This document shows positions 33,193 through 41,047 of a stretch of 43,481 bases of DNA, in pieces (position 1 is the stretch's first letter; the number at the start of each line of letters is the position of its first letter). The notes beneath the pieces are model-generated. The model searched no databases. It saw only the letters and a list, made by a program, of their open reading frames with translations, and was not told where the DNA came from. The position numbers and the translations under genes are program-made. This stretch comes from an uncultured Collinsella sp. GTDB taxonomy: Bacteria > Actinomycetota > Coriobacteriia > Coriobacteriales > Coriobacteriaceae. The stretch covers positions 1 through 43,481 of the forward strand of contig CABSNU010000017.1 in assembly GCA_902479135.1 (NCBI GenBank), given 5' to 3'.

Positions 33193-34369
33193 ACGTCGCC
33201 CCCAATTCCCCGATAACCGCATCGGCGCCCGACGTGCGGAAAAGCTCGCGGCGCTCGGCGTCGAACACGACCGCGGCGATGTCGCATGCGCCCGCCGCGC
33301 GGCGGCGCAACCTGTCCTCGATTGCCGCAGCGAGCGAGGCGCGCGCAGCGTCCCCCACGCCGGCGGCCTCGATTACCTCGAGCGCCGCCGTGGTCGTGAC
33401 CGACGACATGATCTCGCACACGGTCTTCGCGCCCGCGCCGGCCAAGGCCGCGTGGGCGGCCAGAATCTCCGCGCGGCAGTCGGCGGTACGCGAATGGGTG
33501 TCCATGATGCCGCCCGCGACCTTCACCAGCTTGCCGATGTGTCCCACAAGAAGGACATTGGTAAATCCCTCGCGAACGCAGCAATCAATCGCATCGCCCA
33601 CAAAGTTGGAGATGAAGACCACCGGCGCACCGTTTAGGTGGAAATGCCCCGAGATGAACTGCGCGCCGTAGTTGCCGGGCGTGAGCACGACTCCGCGCCG
33701 CCCCATAGCCGCATGCTGCCGGATCTCGAGCTCGATGCTGTCGCGCAAGGCAGCGAGGCTGCGCGGCTCGACGATGCCCGTCGTTCCCAGGATGGAGATG
33801 CCGTCCTCTATCCCCAGGTGCGGGTTGAAGGTCTTTTCGGCAAGGGCAACACCCTCGGGTACCGAAATCGTCACAGCAATGTTTCCAGAAAAGCCGTGCG
33901 CGGCGCACACCTCACGCACCGCCGAAGTAATCATCGCGCGCGGCGTCGCGTTGATGGCGGCCGCCCCCACCGGCTGCTCGAGCCCGGGCAACGTCACGCG
34001 CCCCACGCCCACGCCGCCATCGACGGAAACTTCCGATTCGTGCGCGGGCACGTCCTTGCTGCCCGCAGCACCCGTGCCCGACCCCGCATGTTCCACGCGC
34101 GCGTACACGAGCACGCCGTCGGTCACATCGGCATCGTCGCCTGCGTCCTTTCGCACGGCGCACTGGGCGCACCCCTCGCCGATGCATGCGTCGACCACAT
34201 CCGTCTCGACGGGCAGCCCGCCGGGGGTGACGATCGACACGCGGCCGACGGGCTTTCGTGACAAGAGCATCTCGCAGGCCGCCTTCGCCGCGAGCGCGGC
34301 GCAGCTCCCCGTGGTGTAGCCGCAGCGCAGGCGGGTCGTCCCGGTATATATGTAGTGCTCGAAGGCCAC
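33185..34369 (-). CDS. cbiD: Cobalt-precorrin-5B C1-methyltransferase
   Basis: It methylates C1 of cobalt-precorrin-5B. The 394 residues show the family start RCGYTTGSCAALAAKAA, then TPGGLPVE, DVTDG, AAINATPRAMI, ILGTTGIVEPRS, TPGNYG and LLVGHIGKLVKVAGGIMDTHS. The start is GTG 34369, one base after the cbiF stop; longer extensions run back into cbiF. It overlaps the cbiL remnant by 8 bases. Confidence 0.94.
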   Translation of the reverse strand: MAFEHYIYTGTTRLRCGYTTGSCAALAAKAACEMLLSRKPVGRVSIVTPGGLPVETDVVDACIGEGCAQCAVRKDAGDDADVTDGVLVYARVEHAGSGTGAAGSKDVPAHESEVSVDGGVGVGRVTLPGLEQPVGAAAINATPRAMITSAVREVCAAHGFSGNIAVTISVPEGVALAEKTFNPHLGIEDGISILGTTGIVEPRSLAALRDSIELEIRQHAAMGRRGVVLTPGNYGAQFISGHFHLNGAPVVFISNFVGDAIDCCVREGFTNVLLVGHIGKLVKVAGGIMDTHSRTADCRAEILAAHAALAGAGAKTVCEIMSSVTTTAALEVIEAAGVGDAARASLAAAIEDRLRRRAAGACDIAAVVFDAERRELFRTSGADAVIGELGATYE

Positions 34370-34370
34370 G

Positions 34371-35162
34371 CTAGCTACTCGCCTTCCGATACCCCGTGGC
34401 AAACGAAGGGTCGTAAAGCTTGCTGCGCTCGTACGACTCCGCTTGCGCGCCGTCGTGCGCAAGCCCGCCGCGAGCTCCGAGCACGCGGCCCACCACCACG
34501 AGCGCCGTGCGGTCGATGCCCTCTCGCGCGCCCGCATCGGCGAGCGTGCCCACTGTGCAGCGCACCACGCGCTCCTCAGGCCAGGTCGCCTTGTACACGA
34601 GCGCCGCCGGCTCGTCGGAGCTGCGGCCCGCGGCCAAAAGCTCGGCGGAAAGCTCGGCGAGCATACCCGAGCTCAGGAAGATGACCATAGTCGAGCCGCT
34701 TTCCGCCATGGTGCGCATGCCCTCGCCCGCGGGCATGGGGGTACGTCCGGAAAGCCGCGTGATCACGACCGACTGGCTGATTCCCGGCAGCGTGTATTCC
34801 TGGCGAAGCGCAGCCGCGGCACCGCAAAAGCTCGACACGCCGGGCACCACCTCGTAGTCCACGCCGCGCGCGTCGAGCGCGTCCATCTGCTCCTGGATGG
34901 CGCCGTACAGGCACGGGTCGCCCGTGTGCAGGCGCACCACTTCCTCGCCCCGCGCATCTGCCGCGCACATCACGTCGAGCACTTCCTCCAAGGTCATGTG
35001 CGCGCTGTCGTAGACGATGCAGGATTCCTTGCACTCGGCGAGCAGCTCGGGGTTCACAAGGCTTCCCGCCCAAACGACCACGTCGGCCGCGCGCAGAAGG
35101 CGCGCCCCGCGCAGCGTGATAAGGTCGGCGGCGCCCGAGCCTGCGCCAACGATATGAATCAT
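34371..35162 (-). CDS. cbiF: Cobalt-precorrin-4 C11-methyltransferase
   Basis: It methylates C11. The 263 residues are a tetrapyrrole methylase of the CbiF/CobM type: MIHIVGAGSGAADLITLRG, WAGSLVNPELL, LHTGDPCLYGAIQEQ, PGVSSFCGAAAAL, SQSVVITRLSGRTPMP. ATG 35162 has AAGG 5 bases upstream. It is the first gene of the minus-strand biosynthetic run, so the run's promoter must lie in the 459-base gap it shares with the divergent cbiK. Confidence 0.95.
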   Translation of the reverse strand: MIHIVGAGSGAADLITLRGARLLRAADVVVWAGSLVNPELLAECKESCIVYDSAHMTLEEVLDVMCAADARGEEVVRLHTGDPCLYGAIQEQMDALDARGVDYEVVPGVSSFCGAAAALRQEYTLPGISQSVVITRLSGRTPMPAGEGMRTMAESGSTMVIFLSSGMLAELSAELLAAGRSSDEPAALVYKATWPEERVVRCTVGTLADAGAREGIDRTALVVVGRVLGARGGLAHDGAQAESYERSKLYDPSFATGYRKASS

Positions 35163-35384
35163 CCGAGCCTTCCCTTCCCGTTTCTCATCGCAACCGTTTA
35201 CGCCGCCATTCGCGCAGCGGGCAAAACACGGCGCCTGCGGCAGCAATGGGCGCAAATACGCAGGCAGGAGGCGCAATGCCGCCCGCCCTGGGCTTTGACA
35301 CGTTCACAAGTGCCCACTATCATAGTAAAAGTTTCGGCAACGAGCATATGACAATCGGATAAAAGGAAATGACCGGCGCGGCGC
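35163..35384. other. Divergent leader region between cbiF and the riboswitch
   Basis: This stretch must carry the promoters of both divergent units. On the minus strand TATGAT lies near 35324-35329, about 160 bases before cbiF, with no convincing -35. The minus-strand leader is GC-rich, holds repeated GGCGCAA/TTGCGCC segments and could fold, but no cobalamin aptamer motif is seen on that strand. On the plus strand no clear promoter is recognised. Confidence 0.3.
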
Positions 35385-35500
35385 CCGCACAGCCCGCGCT
35401 GGCTTGCGAAGGGAACCAGGTGGGAATCCTGGGCAAGGGACATTACTGTATAGGACGCGCGGGCGAGCCGCCTCGCGCCCCAAGCCAGACTGCTTCGCCT
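35385..35500 (+). promoter_or_regulatory. Cobalamin riboswitch
   Basis: The core motifs appear in order on the plus strand: GGGAACCAGGTGGGAATCC (35411-35429; family 'GGGAA..GGTG..AATCC'), then a GGGCAAGGGACATTACTGTA segment ending near 35450 (family '..CACTGTA'), a GC-rich variable stem (about 35455-35479), and AAGCCAGACTGC (35481-35492; family 'AGCCAGG..CC'). GCTGGCTT upstream (35398-35405) can pair with AAGCCAG. Downstream lie CACGGC-ATC-GCCGTG (35507-35521), GCTTGT-GCCG-ACAAGC (35564-35579) and GCCGG-GGGA-CCGGC (35587-35600), just before the ribosome site of cbiK; these may form the expression platform. It should repress the cbiK-btu operon when cobalamin is plentiful. Confidence 0.85.
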
Positions 35501-35621
35501 TTTCCTCACGGCATCGCCGTGGCGTTAGCTCCTTGTGAACCCCGAGGGGTGCGCTTTTCTTTCGCTTGTGCCGACAAGCAACTGTCGCCGGGGGACCGGC
35601 AAACCGAGGAAAGGAAAAACC

Positions 35622-36548
35622 ATGTCCGACCAGATGTCACGCCGCGGCTTCATGAGCGCCGCAGCAACCGGAGCCGTCGCGCTCGCCGGAGTCGCGCTCG
35701 CGGGCTGCTCCAACACCTCCGCGAGTTCCGAAAAATCGAGTGAAAAGGAGAAGGCCGTGAAGCCGGTCATCCTCGTCACGAGCTTCGGCACGAGCTACAA
35801 CGACTCGCGCCACATCACCATCGGCGCCATCGAAGACGCTATCCGCGAGAAGTACTGGCAGGACTACGACATCCGCCGCGCCTTCACCGCGCAGATCATC
35901 ATCGACAAGCTGAAGAAGCGCGACGGCATCACGATCGACAACATGACCGAGGCGCTCGACCGCTGCGTGGAAGACGGCGTGAAGGAAATCGTCGTGCAGC
36001 CGACGCATCTCATGGGTGGCCTGGAATACACCGACGTGAAAGACGAGCTCGACAAGTACGCCGACAAGTTCGACAAAATCTCGCTCGGCGACCCGCTGCT
36101 CACCTCCGACGACGACTACAAGAAGGTGGCCGCAGCCATTAAGGAGAACATGGCGTCCTTCGACGACGGCAAGACGGCGCTGTGCCTCATGGGCCACGGC
36201 ACCGAAGCCGATTCCAACGCCGACTATGCCAAGATGCAGGAAGTGTTTAAGAACGAGGGCTTGACGCAGTTCTTCGTCGGCACCGTCGAGGCTGAACCGA
36301 CCTGCGAGGATGTTATCGCCGCCGCGAGCGCCGCAGGCTACAAGAAGGCCGTGCTCGCGCCGTTCATGGTGGTCGCGGGCGACCACGCGAACAACGACAT
36401 GGCAGACGAGACCGACCCCGACAGCTGGGCTGCGAAGTTCGTGGCCGCCGGCTTCGAAGTGACGTGCCTGCTCCAGGGTCTGGGACAGAACGTCGCGGTC
36501 GACGACATCTACGTCTCGCACGTGGACGACGCCATCGCCAAGCTGTAA
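35622..36548 (+). CDS. cbiK: Tat-exported lipoprotein sirohydrochlorin cobaltochelatase (CbiK-like)
   Basis: CbiK inserts cobalt into sirohydrochlorin. The 308-residue protein begins MSDQMSRRGFMSAAATG, a twin-arginine signal (Arg7-Arg8), and has a lipobox LAGC with Cys29, so it should be exported folded and lipid-anchored outside the membrane. The mature part is a CbiK/HemH-like fold: VILVTSFGTSYNDSR, then QPTHLMGG with His129 and VVAGDHANNDM with His255. These histidines fit the two metal-site histidines of CbiK. LMGHGTEADS is also typical. A periplasmic CbiK is known from Desulfovibrio. The start ATG 35622 has GAGGAAAGG 6 bases upstream. It is first in a riboswitch-controlled operon with uptake genes, so its role may be cobalt or tetrapyrrole capture and not cytoplasmic biosynthesis. 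Confidence 0.88.
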   Translation: MSDQMSRRGFMSAAATGAVALAGVALAGCSNTSASSEKSSEKEKAVKPVILVTSFGTSYNDSRHITIGAIEDAIREKYWQDYDIRRAFTAQIIIDKLKKRDGITIDNMTEALDRCVEDGVKEIVVQPTHLMGGLEYTDVKDELDKYADKFDKISLGDPLLTSDDDYKKVAAAIKENMASFDDGKTALCLMGHGTEADSNADYAKMQEVFKNEGLTQFFVGTVEAEPTCEDVIAAASAAGYKKAVLAPFMVVAGDHANNDMADETDPDSWAAKFVAAGFEVTCLLQGLGQNVAVDDIYVSHVDDAIAKL

Positions 36549-36557
36549 ACTCGCCGC

Positions 36558-36666
36558 GCGCGGGGGCGCCGGTCGCGTCCCCGCGCAACGGGCATGCGCC
36601 TTCCCCGACCGACGGCGCATGCCCGTTGCATTCGCATCCCGCCCGCCCACCGCACGGCGCGGGCGG
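36558..36666 (+). other. Three consecutive GC-rich stem-loops between cbiK and the next gene
   Basis: Perfect stems follow one another: GCGCGGGG/CCCCGCGC (36558-36586), CAACGGGCATGCGCC/GGCGCATGCCCGTTG (36586-36628, 15 pairs) and CCGCCCGC/GCGGGCGG (36639-36666). None has a T-run. They may stop RNA decay or set different expression for cbiK and the uptake genes. Confidence 0.7.
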
Positions 36667-36692
36667 TCGAAGCGATTGAAAGGAACCCCTCC

Positions 36693-37226
36693 ATGTTGAA
36701 GAAAACCCTCGCCTTCGCCCTGTCGGCGGCGCTTTTCGCGTTCTCGCTCGCCGGCTGCGGCGGAAATCCAATCGACAGCGCAAAGGCAAGCGATGCCGAT
36801 TCCCAGGAAAAGACCGAACAGGCGGCCGATGCGCCCGAGGACGCAAGCGCTGCCTCCATCACCGCCGACAAGGTGGCCGACGGCACCTATCCGATCACCG
36901 TAGATTCCAGCTCGAACATGTTCAGGATTGTGGACGCCCAGCTCATCGTGGAAAACGGCTCCATGCACTGCGTGATGACGCTTTCCGGCACGGGCTACGG
37001 CAAGCTCTTCATGGGCACGGGCGACGAGGCTGCCGCCGCGAGCGAGGCCGACTTCATCCCCTATGTGGAAAACGCGGAAGGCAAGTACACCTACGACGTG
37101 CCCGTTGATGCACTCGACGAGGACACCGCCTGTGCCGCGTGGAGTATTAGAAAAGAGCAGTGGTACGACCGCACGCTCGTGTTCGAATCCGCCGGCGTCG
37201 ATCTGCGCGCCGACGCACTGAAGTAA
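36693..37226 (+). CDS. Small lipoprotein with Ig-like/NEAT-like domain
   Basis: The 177-residue protein has a lipoprotein signal (MLKKTLAFALSAALFAFSLAGC, Cys22), an acidic linker (about 25-55) and one beta-rich domain (about 58-170): VADGTYPITVDSSSNMF, VMTLSGTGYGKLFMG, FIPY, YTYDVPVDALDE and WYDRTLVF. Such domains accompany iron, heme or corrinoid uptake genes in gut Firmicutes and Actinobacteria; I cannot name the exact family. A related domain seems to be the N-terminus of the next protein. AAAGGA lies 9 bases before ATG 36693. It probably works outside the cell as a ligand-binding or delivery partner of the transporter. Confidence 0.7.
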   Translation: MLKKTLAFALSAALFAFSLAGCGGNPIDSAKASDADSQEKTEQAADAPEDASAASITADKVADGTYPITVDSSSNMFRIVDAQLIVENGSMHCVMTLSGTGYGKLFMGTGDEAAAASEADFIPYVENAEGKYTYDVPVDALDEDTACAAWSIRKEQWYDRTLVFESAGVDLRADALK

Positions 37227-37230
37227 CGCC

Positions 37231-38802
37231 ATGCGGTCGATTCTTCCCAAGGGGGAAAACAGGAAGCGCCACAGCATCGCGGCGCGCGCGATCGTGTGCG
37301 TTCTCGTCGCCCTGCTCGCGCTTTCCTTCGCGGGGTGCAGTGCGAGCCCGAACACGACCGGTGGCACGGCGGGCTCTCAGGAATACACTGTGAATGTCTC
37401 GCTTTCCGGCGGGTCAGGGCGCGCAAGCATCGCCTCACCCACCACAATTGTGAAGGATGGCGACACCTACACCGCGACCATCACCTGGTCGAGTTCGAAC
37501 TACGACAAGATGACCGTCGACGGCGTGGACTACGCGCCCGTAAACGACGGCGGCAACTCTACGTTCGAGATACCCGTCACGCTCGACGAGGACATCGCCG
37601 TGTCGGCCGAGACCGTCGCCATGTCGACGCCGCACACCATCGACTACACGATCCACTTCGACTCATCCACCATGAAGGAGAAATCGGGCGACGAAGCAAG
37701 CGACGGCTCCCCTGCGGGAACGGCTTCAAGCGCCGCAGCCGACTTCCACAACGCCGATTTGGGCTGTGGCTGGGAGCCAACAGGGGCGCTTCAGCTTGAA
37801 TACGCCGAGCACTTCACTGTCGACGAGTTCGAAGGCGGTCTGCGGCTTATCTGCGTTTCGAATGGGGAACGTTTCCTCGTGGTGCCGCAAGATGCGAAGG
37901 TACCTGATGGGTTGAGCTCCGACATCGCGGTCATAAGGCGCCCTGCCGACAAGGTGTACCTCGTGTCGTCGGCGACGATGTGCCTGGTCGACGCGCTCGA
38001 TGCGAACGACAATATCATCATGTCGGGCACGAAGGCCGACGATTGCTCGGTCGCGGGCTTCAAAAGCGCACTCGAAAGTGGGGCGATCGCCTACGGCGGC
38101 AAGTACAGCGCGCCCGACTACGAGCGAATATCGGCCTCGGGCTGCACGCTCGCCATCGAGAACACCATGATCAACCACACGCCCGATGTGAAGGAAAAGC
38201 TGCAGAAGCTCGGGCTCGTCGTGCTCACCGAACAGTCGTCGAGCGAGCCCGAAGCACTCGGGCGCGTCGAGTGGATTAAGCTTTTCGGCGTCCTGTTCGA
38301 CAAGGAAGACGAGGCCACGCACCTGTTCAACGAGCAGAAGGCCCGCGTCGAGCAAACGTCGGGGCTCGCGTCGTCAGGTAAAACCGTGGCGTATTTCTAC
38401 ATTAACTCGAACGGGGCCGCCGTCACGCGGCGGGCGGGCGACTACGTGGCGCAGATGATCGAGCTTGCAGGCGGCAGCTACGCGCTCGATGACGCGCAGA
38501 CGGCGTCGACGTCAGGTTCGTCAGTAACGCTCGAAATGGAGCGCTTCTACGCGACGGCGAAGGATGCCGACATCATCGTCTACAACGGCACCATCGACGA
38601 ATCGGTTGCCACCTTGAACGACTTCGTAGGCAAAAACGCGCTATTGTCGCAGTTCAAAGCCGTGAAGAACGGCAACGTCTGGGTCACAAGCGCCGACATG
38701 TACCAGCAGATGACTTCTACCGCCGACATTATCGACGAGCTGCACGGGGCGTTCACCGGCGATGACGCGAGTGACTTCCATTATCTGAGGAAGCTTGGCT
38801 AG
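37231..38802 (+). CDS. Substrate-binding lipoprotein of a BtuF/FecB-type ABC transporter with N-terminal Ig-like domain
   Basis: The 523-residue protein has a lipoprotein signal with Cys36 (ALSFAGC), a beta-rich N-terminal domain (about 50-145: SLSGGSGRASIASP, ITWSSSNYDKMTVDG, GNSTFEIPV, AMSTPHTIDYTI), an Ala/Ser linker, and a class III periplasmic-binding fold (about 180-523) with IAVIRRPADKVYLVSSATMC, EPEALGRVEWIKLFG and DADIIVYNGTID. The class binds corrinoids, heme or siderophores. The riboswitch upstream favours a corrinoid. The start ATG 37231 lies 4 bases after the previous stop and lacks a good ribosome site, suggesting coupling. Confidence 0.82.
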   Translation: MRSILPKGENRKRHSIAARAIVCVLVALLALSFAGCSASPNTTGGTAGSQEYTVNVSLSGGSGRASIASPTTIVKDGDTYTATITWSSSNYDKMTVDGVDYAPVNDGGNSTFEIPVTLDEDIAVSAETVAMSTPHTIDYTIHFDSSTMKEKSGDEASDGSPAGTASSAAADFHNADLGCGWEPTGALQLEYAEHFTVDEFEGGLRLICVSNGERFLVVPQDAKVPDGLSSDIAVIRRPADKVYLVSSATMCLVDALDANDNIIMSGTKADDCSVAGFKSALESGAIAYGGKYSAPDYERISASGCTLAIENTMINHTPDVKEKLQKLGLVVLTEQSSSEPEALGRVEWIKLFGVLFDKEDEATHLFNEQKARVEQTSGLASSGKTVAYFYINSNGAAVTRRAGDYVAQMIELAGGSYALDDAQTASTSGSSVTLEMERFYATAKDADIIVYNGTIDESVATLNDFVGKNALLSQFKAVKNGNVWVTSADMYQQMTSTADIIDELHGAFTGDDASDFHYLRKLG

Positions 38803-38806
38803 CGCC

Positions 38807-39847
38807 ATGAGGAGCCGGCTTTCCATGGCATACGACGAATCGGGGCGCGCCGCGCGGTGTCGCGTCGTGACGGCGCTGCTCGCTGTTGCCCTCATCGTGC
38901 TCGTCGGGGCCAACCTGTGCATCGGGAGCGTGCCCGTGCCCGCAGACCACATCCCCGGCATCCTTTCGGGCGGCGCGGCCAATTCCATGGAAAGCCAGGT
39001 CATCTGGGAGATTCGCCTGCCGCGCGTGCTTTCAGCCGTGCTTCTCGGCGGAGCACTTTCGCTCTCCGGGTTCCTGCTGCAAACGTTTTTTAACAACCCC
39101 ATCGCCGACCCGTTCATCTTGGGCGTCTCCTCGGGCGCAAAGTTCGTCGTCGCGCTTACGATGATCGTACTTCTGGGCGCGAACCAGGCCATGTCCTCGC
39201 CGGCCATGGTGGCCGCAGCGTTTCTGGGCTCGCTTATCACCATCGGCTTCGTGCTCCTCATCGCACGGCGCATAAGTTCCATGGCCATGCTCATCGTGGC
39301 GGGTGTCATGGTGGGATACATCTGCTCGGCGGCGACGAACTTCCTCATCGCCTTCGCCGACGACCAGTCCATCGTGAACCTGCACAACTGGTCTTTGGGT
39401 AGCTTCTCGGGTTCGAGCTGGGACGACGTCGTGGTCATCGCAGTCGTGGGGATCACCGTGAGCGCATGCGTATTCGCGATATCGAAGCCCCTTTCCGCTT
39501 TCCAGCTGGGAGAAGCCTACGCGAAAAGCGTCGGCGTGAACGTCGCACGCTTCCGCGTGGTGCTCGTCCTTCTAGCGAGCATGCTCTCCGCCTGCGTGAC
39601 CGCGTTCGCTGGTCCGGTATCGTTCGTAGGCATCGCGGTTCCACATCTCGTGAAGTCGGCGCTGAAGTCGTCGAAGCCCATCCGCGTGATTCCTGCGTGC
39701 TTCTTGGGAGGCGCCATCTTCTGCGCGGGCTGCGATTTGATCGCGCGCACGCTGTTCTCTCCCGTCGAGCTTTCCATCAGCGCCGTCACCGCTATCTTCG
39801 GCGCGCCGGTGGTTATCGCACTCATGTTGAAGAAGCGGGTGAGATAA
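38807..39847 (+). CDS. BtuC/FecCD-family ABC transporter permease
   Basis: A polytopic membrane protein of about 346 residues with the hydrophobic pattern of the BtuC/FhuB permeases (about ten helices). Family motifs: IRLPRVLSAVLLGGALSLSG, NPIADPFILGVSSGA, and GPVSFVGIAVPHLVK near the C-terminus, which contacts the ATPase. The start is uncertain: a TTG at 38795 has GAGGA close upstream and overlaps the previous stop; ATGs at 38807 and 38822 are alternatives. It would import the ligand delivered by the preceding lipoprotein. Confidence 0.9.
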   Translation: MRSRLSMAYDESGRAARCRVVTALLAVALIVLVGANLCIGSVPVPADHIPGILSGGAANSMESQVIWEIRLPRVLSAVLLGGALSLSGFLLQTFFNNPIADPFILGVSSGAKFVVALTMIVLLGANQAMSSPAMVAAAFLGSLITIGFVLLIARRISSMAMLIVAGVMVGYICSAATNFLIAFADDQSIVNLHNWSLGSFSGSSWDDVVVIAVVGITVSACVFAISKPLSAFQLGEAYAKSVGVNVARFRVVLVLLASMLSACVTAFAGPVSFVGIAVPHLVKSALKSSKPIRVIPACFLGGAIFCAGCDLIARTLFSPVELSISAVTAIFGAPVVIALMLKKRVR

Positions 39848-41047
39848 ATGGGGGAATTCGTGCCGCGGCCCAAAACGCAGACTGACGGAGCGCCGCTTTT
39901 CCGCATAAGCGACCTGTCGGCGGGCTACGACAAGAAGGTCGTAGTCGAAGGTGTCGATCTGGAGGTTCGCGCGGGCGACGTCGTGGCGCTCATCGGGCCG
40001 AACGGCTCGGGCAAGTCGACCATCTTGAAAACCATCACACGCCATCTTGCACCGCTTGCCGGCGCGGTCGAGCTCGACGGACGGGAGATTTCCCGATGGA
40101 AGACGGCGGAGTTCGCAAGGAACCTTGCCGTTATGCTGACAGATCGCCCCCGGACCGAGCTCCTCACCTGCCGCGATATCGTAGAGGCGGGAAGACATCC
40201 CTACACCGGGCGAATGGGAACACTCTCGCCTGACGACCATAGTCGGGTCGACGAGGCCATGAAAACCGCACATGTGAAAGAGCTCGCAGAGCGCGACTTC
40301 ATGCAGATAAGCGACGGGCAACGCCAGCGCGTCATGCTCGCACGCGCCATCGCGCAGGATCCGCGTGTGCTCGTGCTCGACGAGCCCACATCGTATCTCG
40401 ATATCCGCTACCAGATCGACCTGCTGCGAATACTTCGCCACCTTGCGAAATCGCAGAATGTGGCTGTCATCATGTCCATCCACGAACTCGAGCTCGCGCA
40501 GAAAAGCGCCGACAAGGTGATTTGCGTGAAGGACGGTCGGGTCTTCCGCGCCGGCGCACCCGAGGACATATTCACGCGCGAGACGATTGGCGAGCTCTAC
40601 GGCCTTCAACATGGCACCTTCAACGAGCGCTTCGGCAGCGTGGAAATTGGGCGCCCACACGGCGATGCGCACACGTTCGTCATCGCCGGCGCAGGTACGG
40701 GGTCAGCTGTGTTTCGCCAGCTCATCCGGCAGGGCAAGGCGTTCTACGCGGGCATTCTGCACGAAGGGGACATCGACTGCGAGCTCGCGCGCGACCTGGC
40801 GACGGAATGCGTGGCCGAGCGCGCCTTCGAGCCGATCGGGGATAAAACCATAGCCCGCGCCAAAGAGCTCCTCGTCCACTGCGCGCGCCTTATCGTGTGC
40901 CCCGCCGCCTTCGGCACCATAAACGCCCGCAACGCAGAGCTCGTCGAGTTTGCACGCTCGCATGGTATCGAGGTCATGCGAGCGTGCGAAGGCGCATCGG
41001 AGGATTCCAAAAATGGAGTGGGAAAGATAAACTGGACTTTCTTTTAA
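39848..41047 (+). CDS. BtuD/FecE-like ABC ATPase with extra C-terminal domain
   Basis: The ATPase core (about 18-258) has Walker A GPNGSGKST (50-58), signature ISDGQRQR (Asp for the usual Gly), Walker B VLVLDEP (174-180) and an H-loop SIHE. Residues about 263-399 form an additional alpha/beta domain: TFVIAGAGTGSAVFRQL, FYAGILHEGDIDCELA, ERAFEPIGD and CARLIVCPAAFG. It looks Rossmann-like with a glycine-rich loop. Similar tails occur in some siderophore/corrinoid ATPases, but I know of no assigned function. The ATG follows the permease stop directly. The stop is followed at once by an IS3 scrap. Confidence 0.88.
   Translation: MGEFVPRPKTQTDGAPLFRISDLSAGYDKKVVVEGVDLEVRAGDVVALIGPNGSGKSTILKTITRHLAPLAGAVELDGREISRWKTAEFARNLAVMLTDRPRTELLTCRDIVEAGRHPYTGRMGTLSPDDHSRVDEAMKTAHVKELAERDFMQISDGQRQRVMLARAIAQDPRVLVLDEPTSYLDIRYQIDLLRILRHLAKSQNVAVIMSIHELELAQKSADKVICVKDGRVFRAGAPEDIFTRETIGELYGLQHGTFNERFGSVEIGRPHGDAHTFVIAGAGTGSAVFRQLIRQGKAFYAGILHEGDIDCELARDLATECVAERAFEPIGDKTIARAKELLVHCARLIVCPAAFGTINARNAELVEFARSHGIEVMRACEGASEDSKNGVGKINWTFF

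Noticed and set aside
35163..35370. Second cobalamin riboswitch on the minus strand before cbiF
   Set aside because: Reverse complement lacks the GGTG..AATCC, ACTGTA and AGCCAG series; GC-rich hairpins alone are not enough.
35637..37367. Long minus-strand open frame opposite cbiK and the small lipoprotein
   Set aside because: Composition of a shadow frame; cbiK and the lipoprotein on the plus strand have signal peptides, ribosome sites and family motifs.
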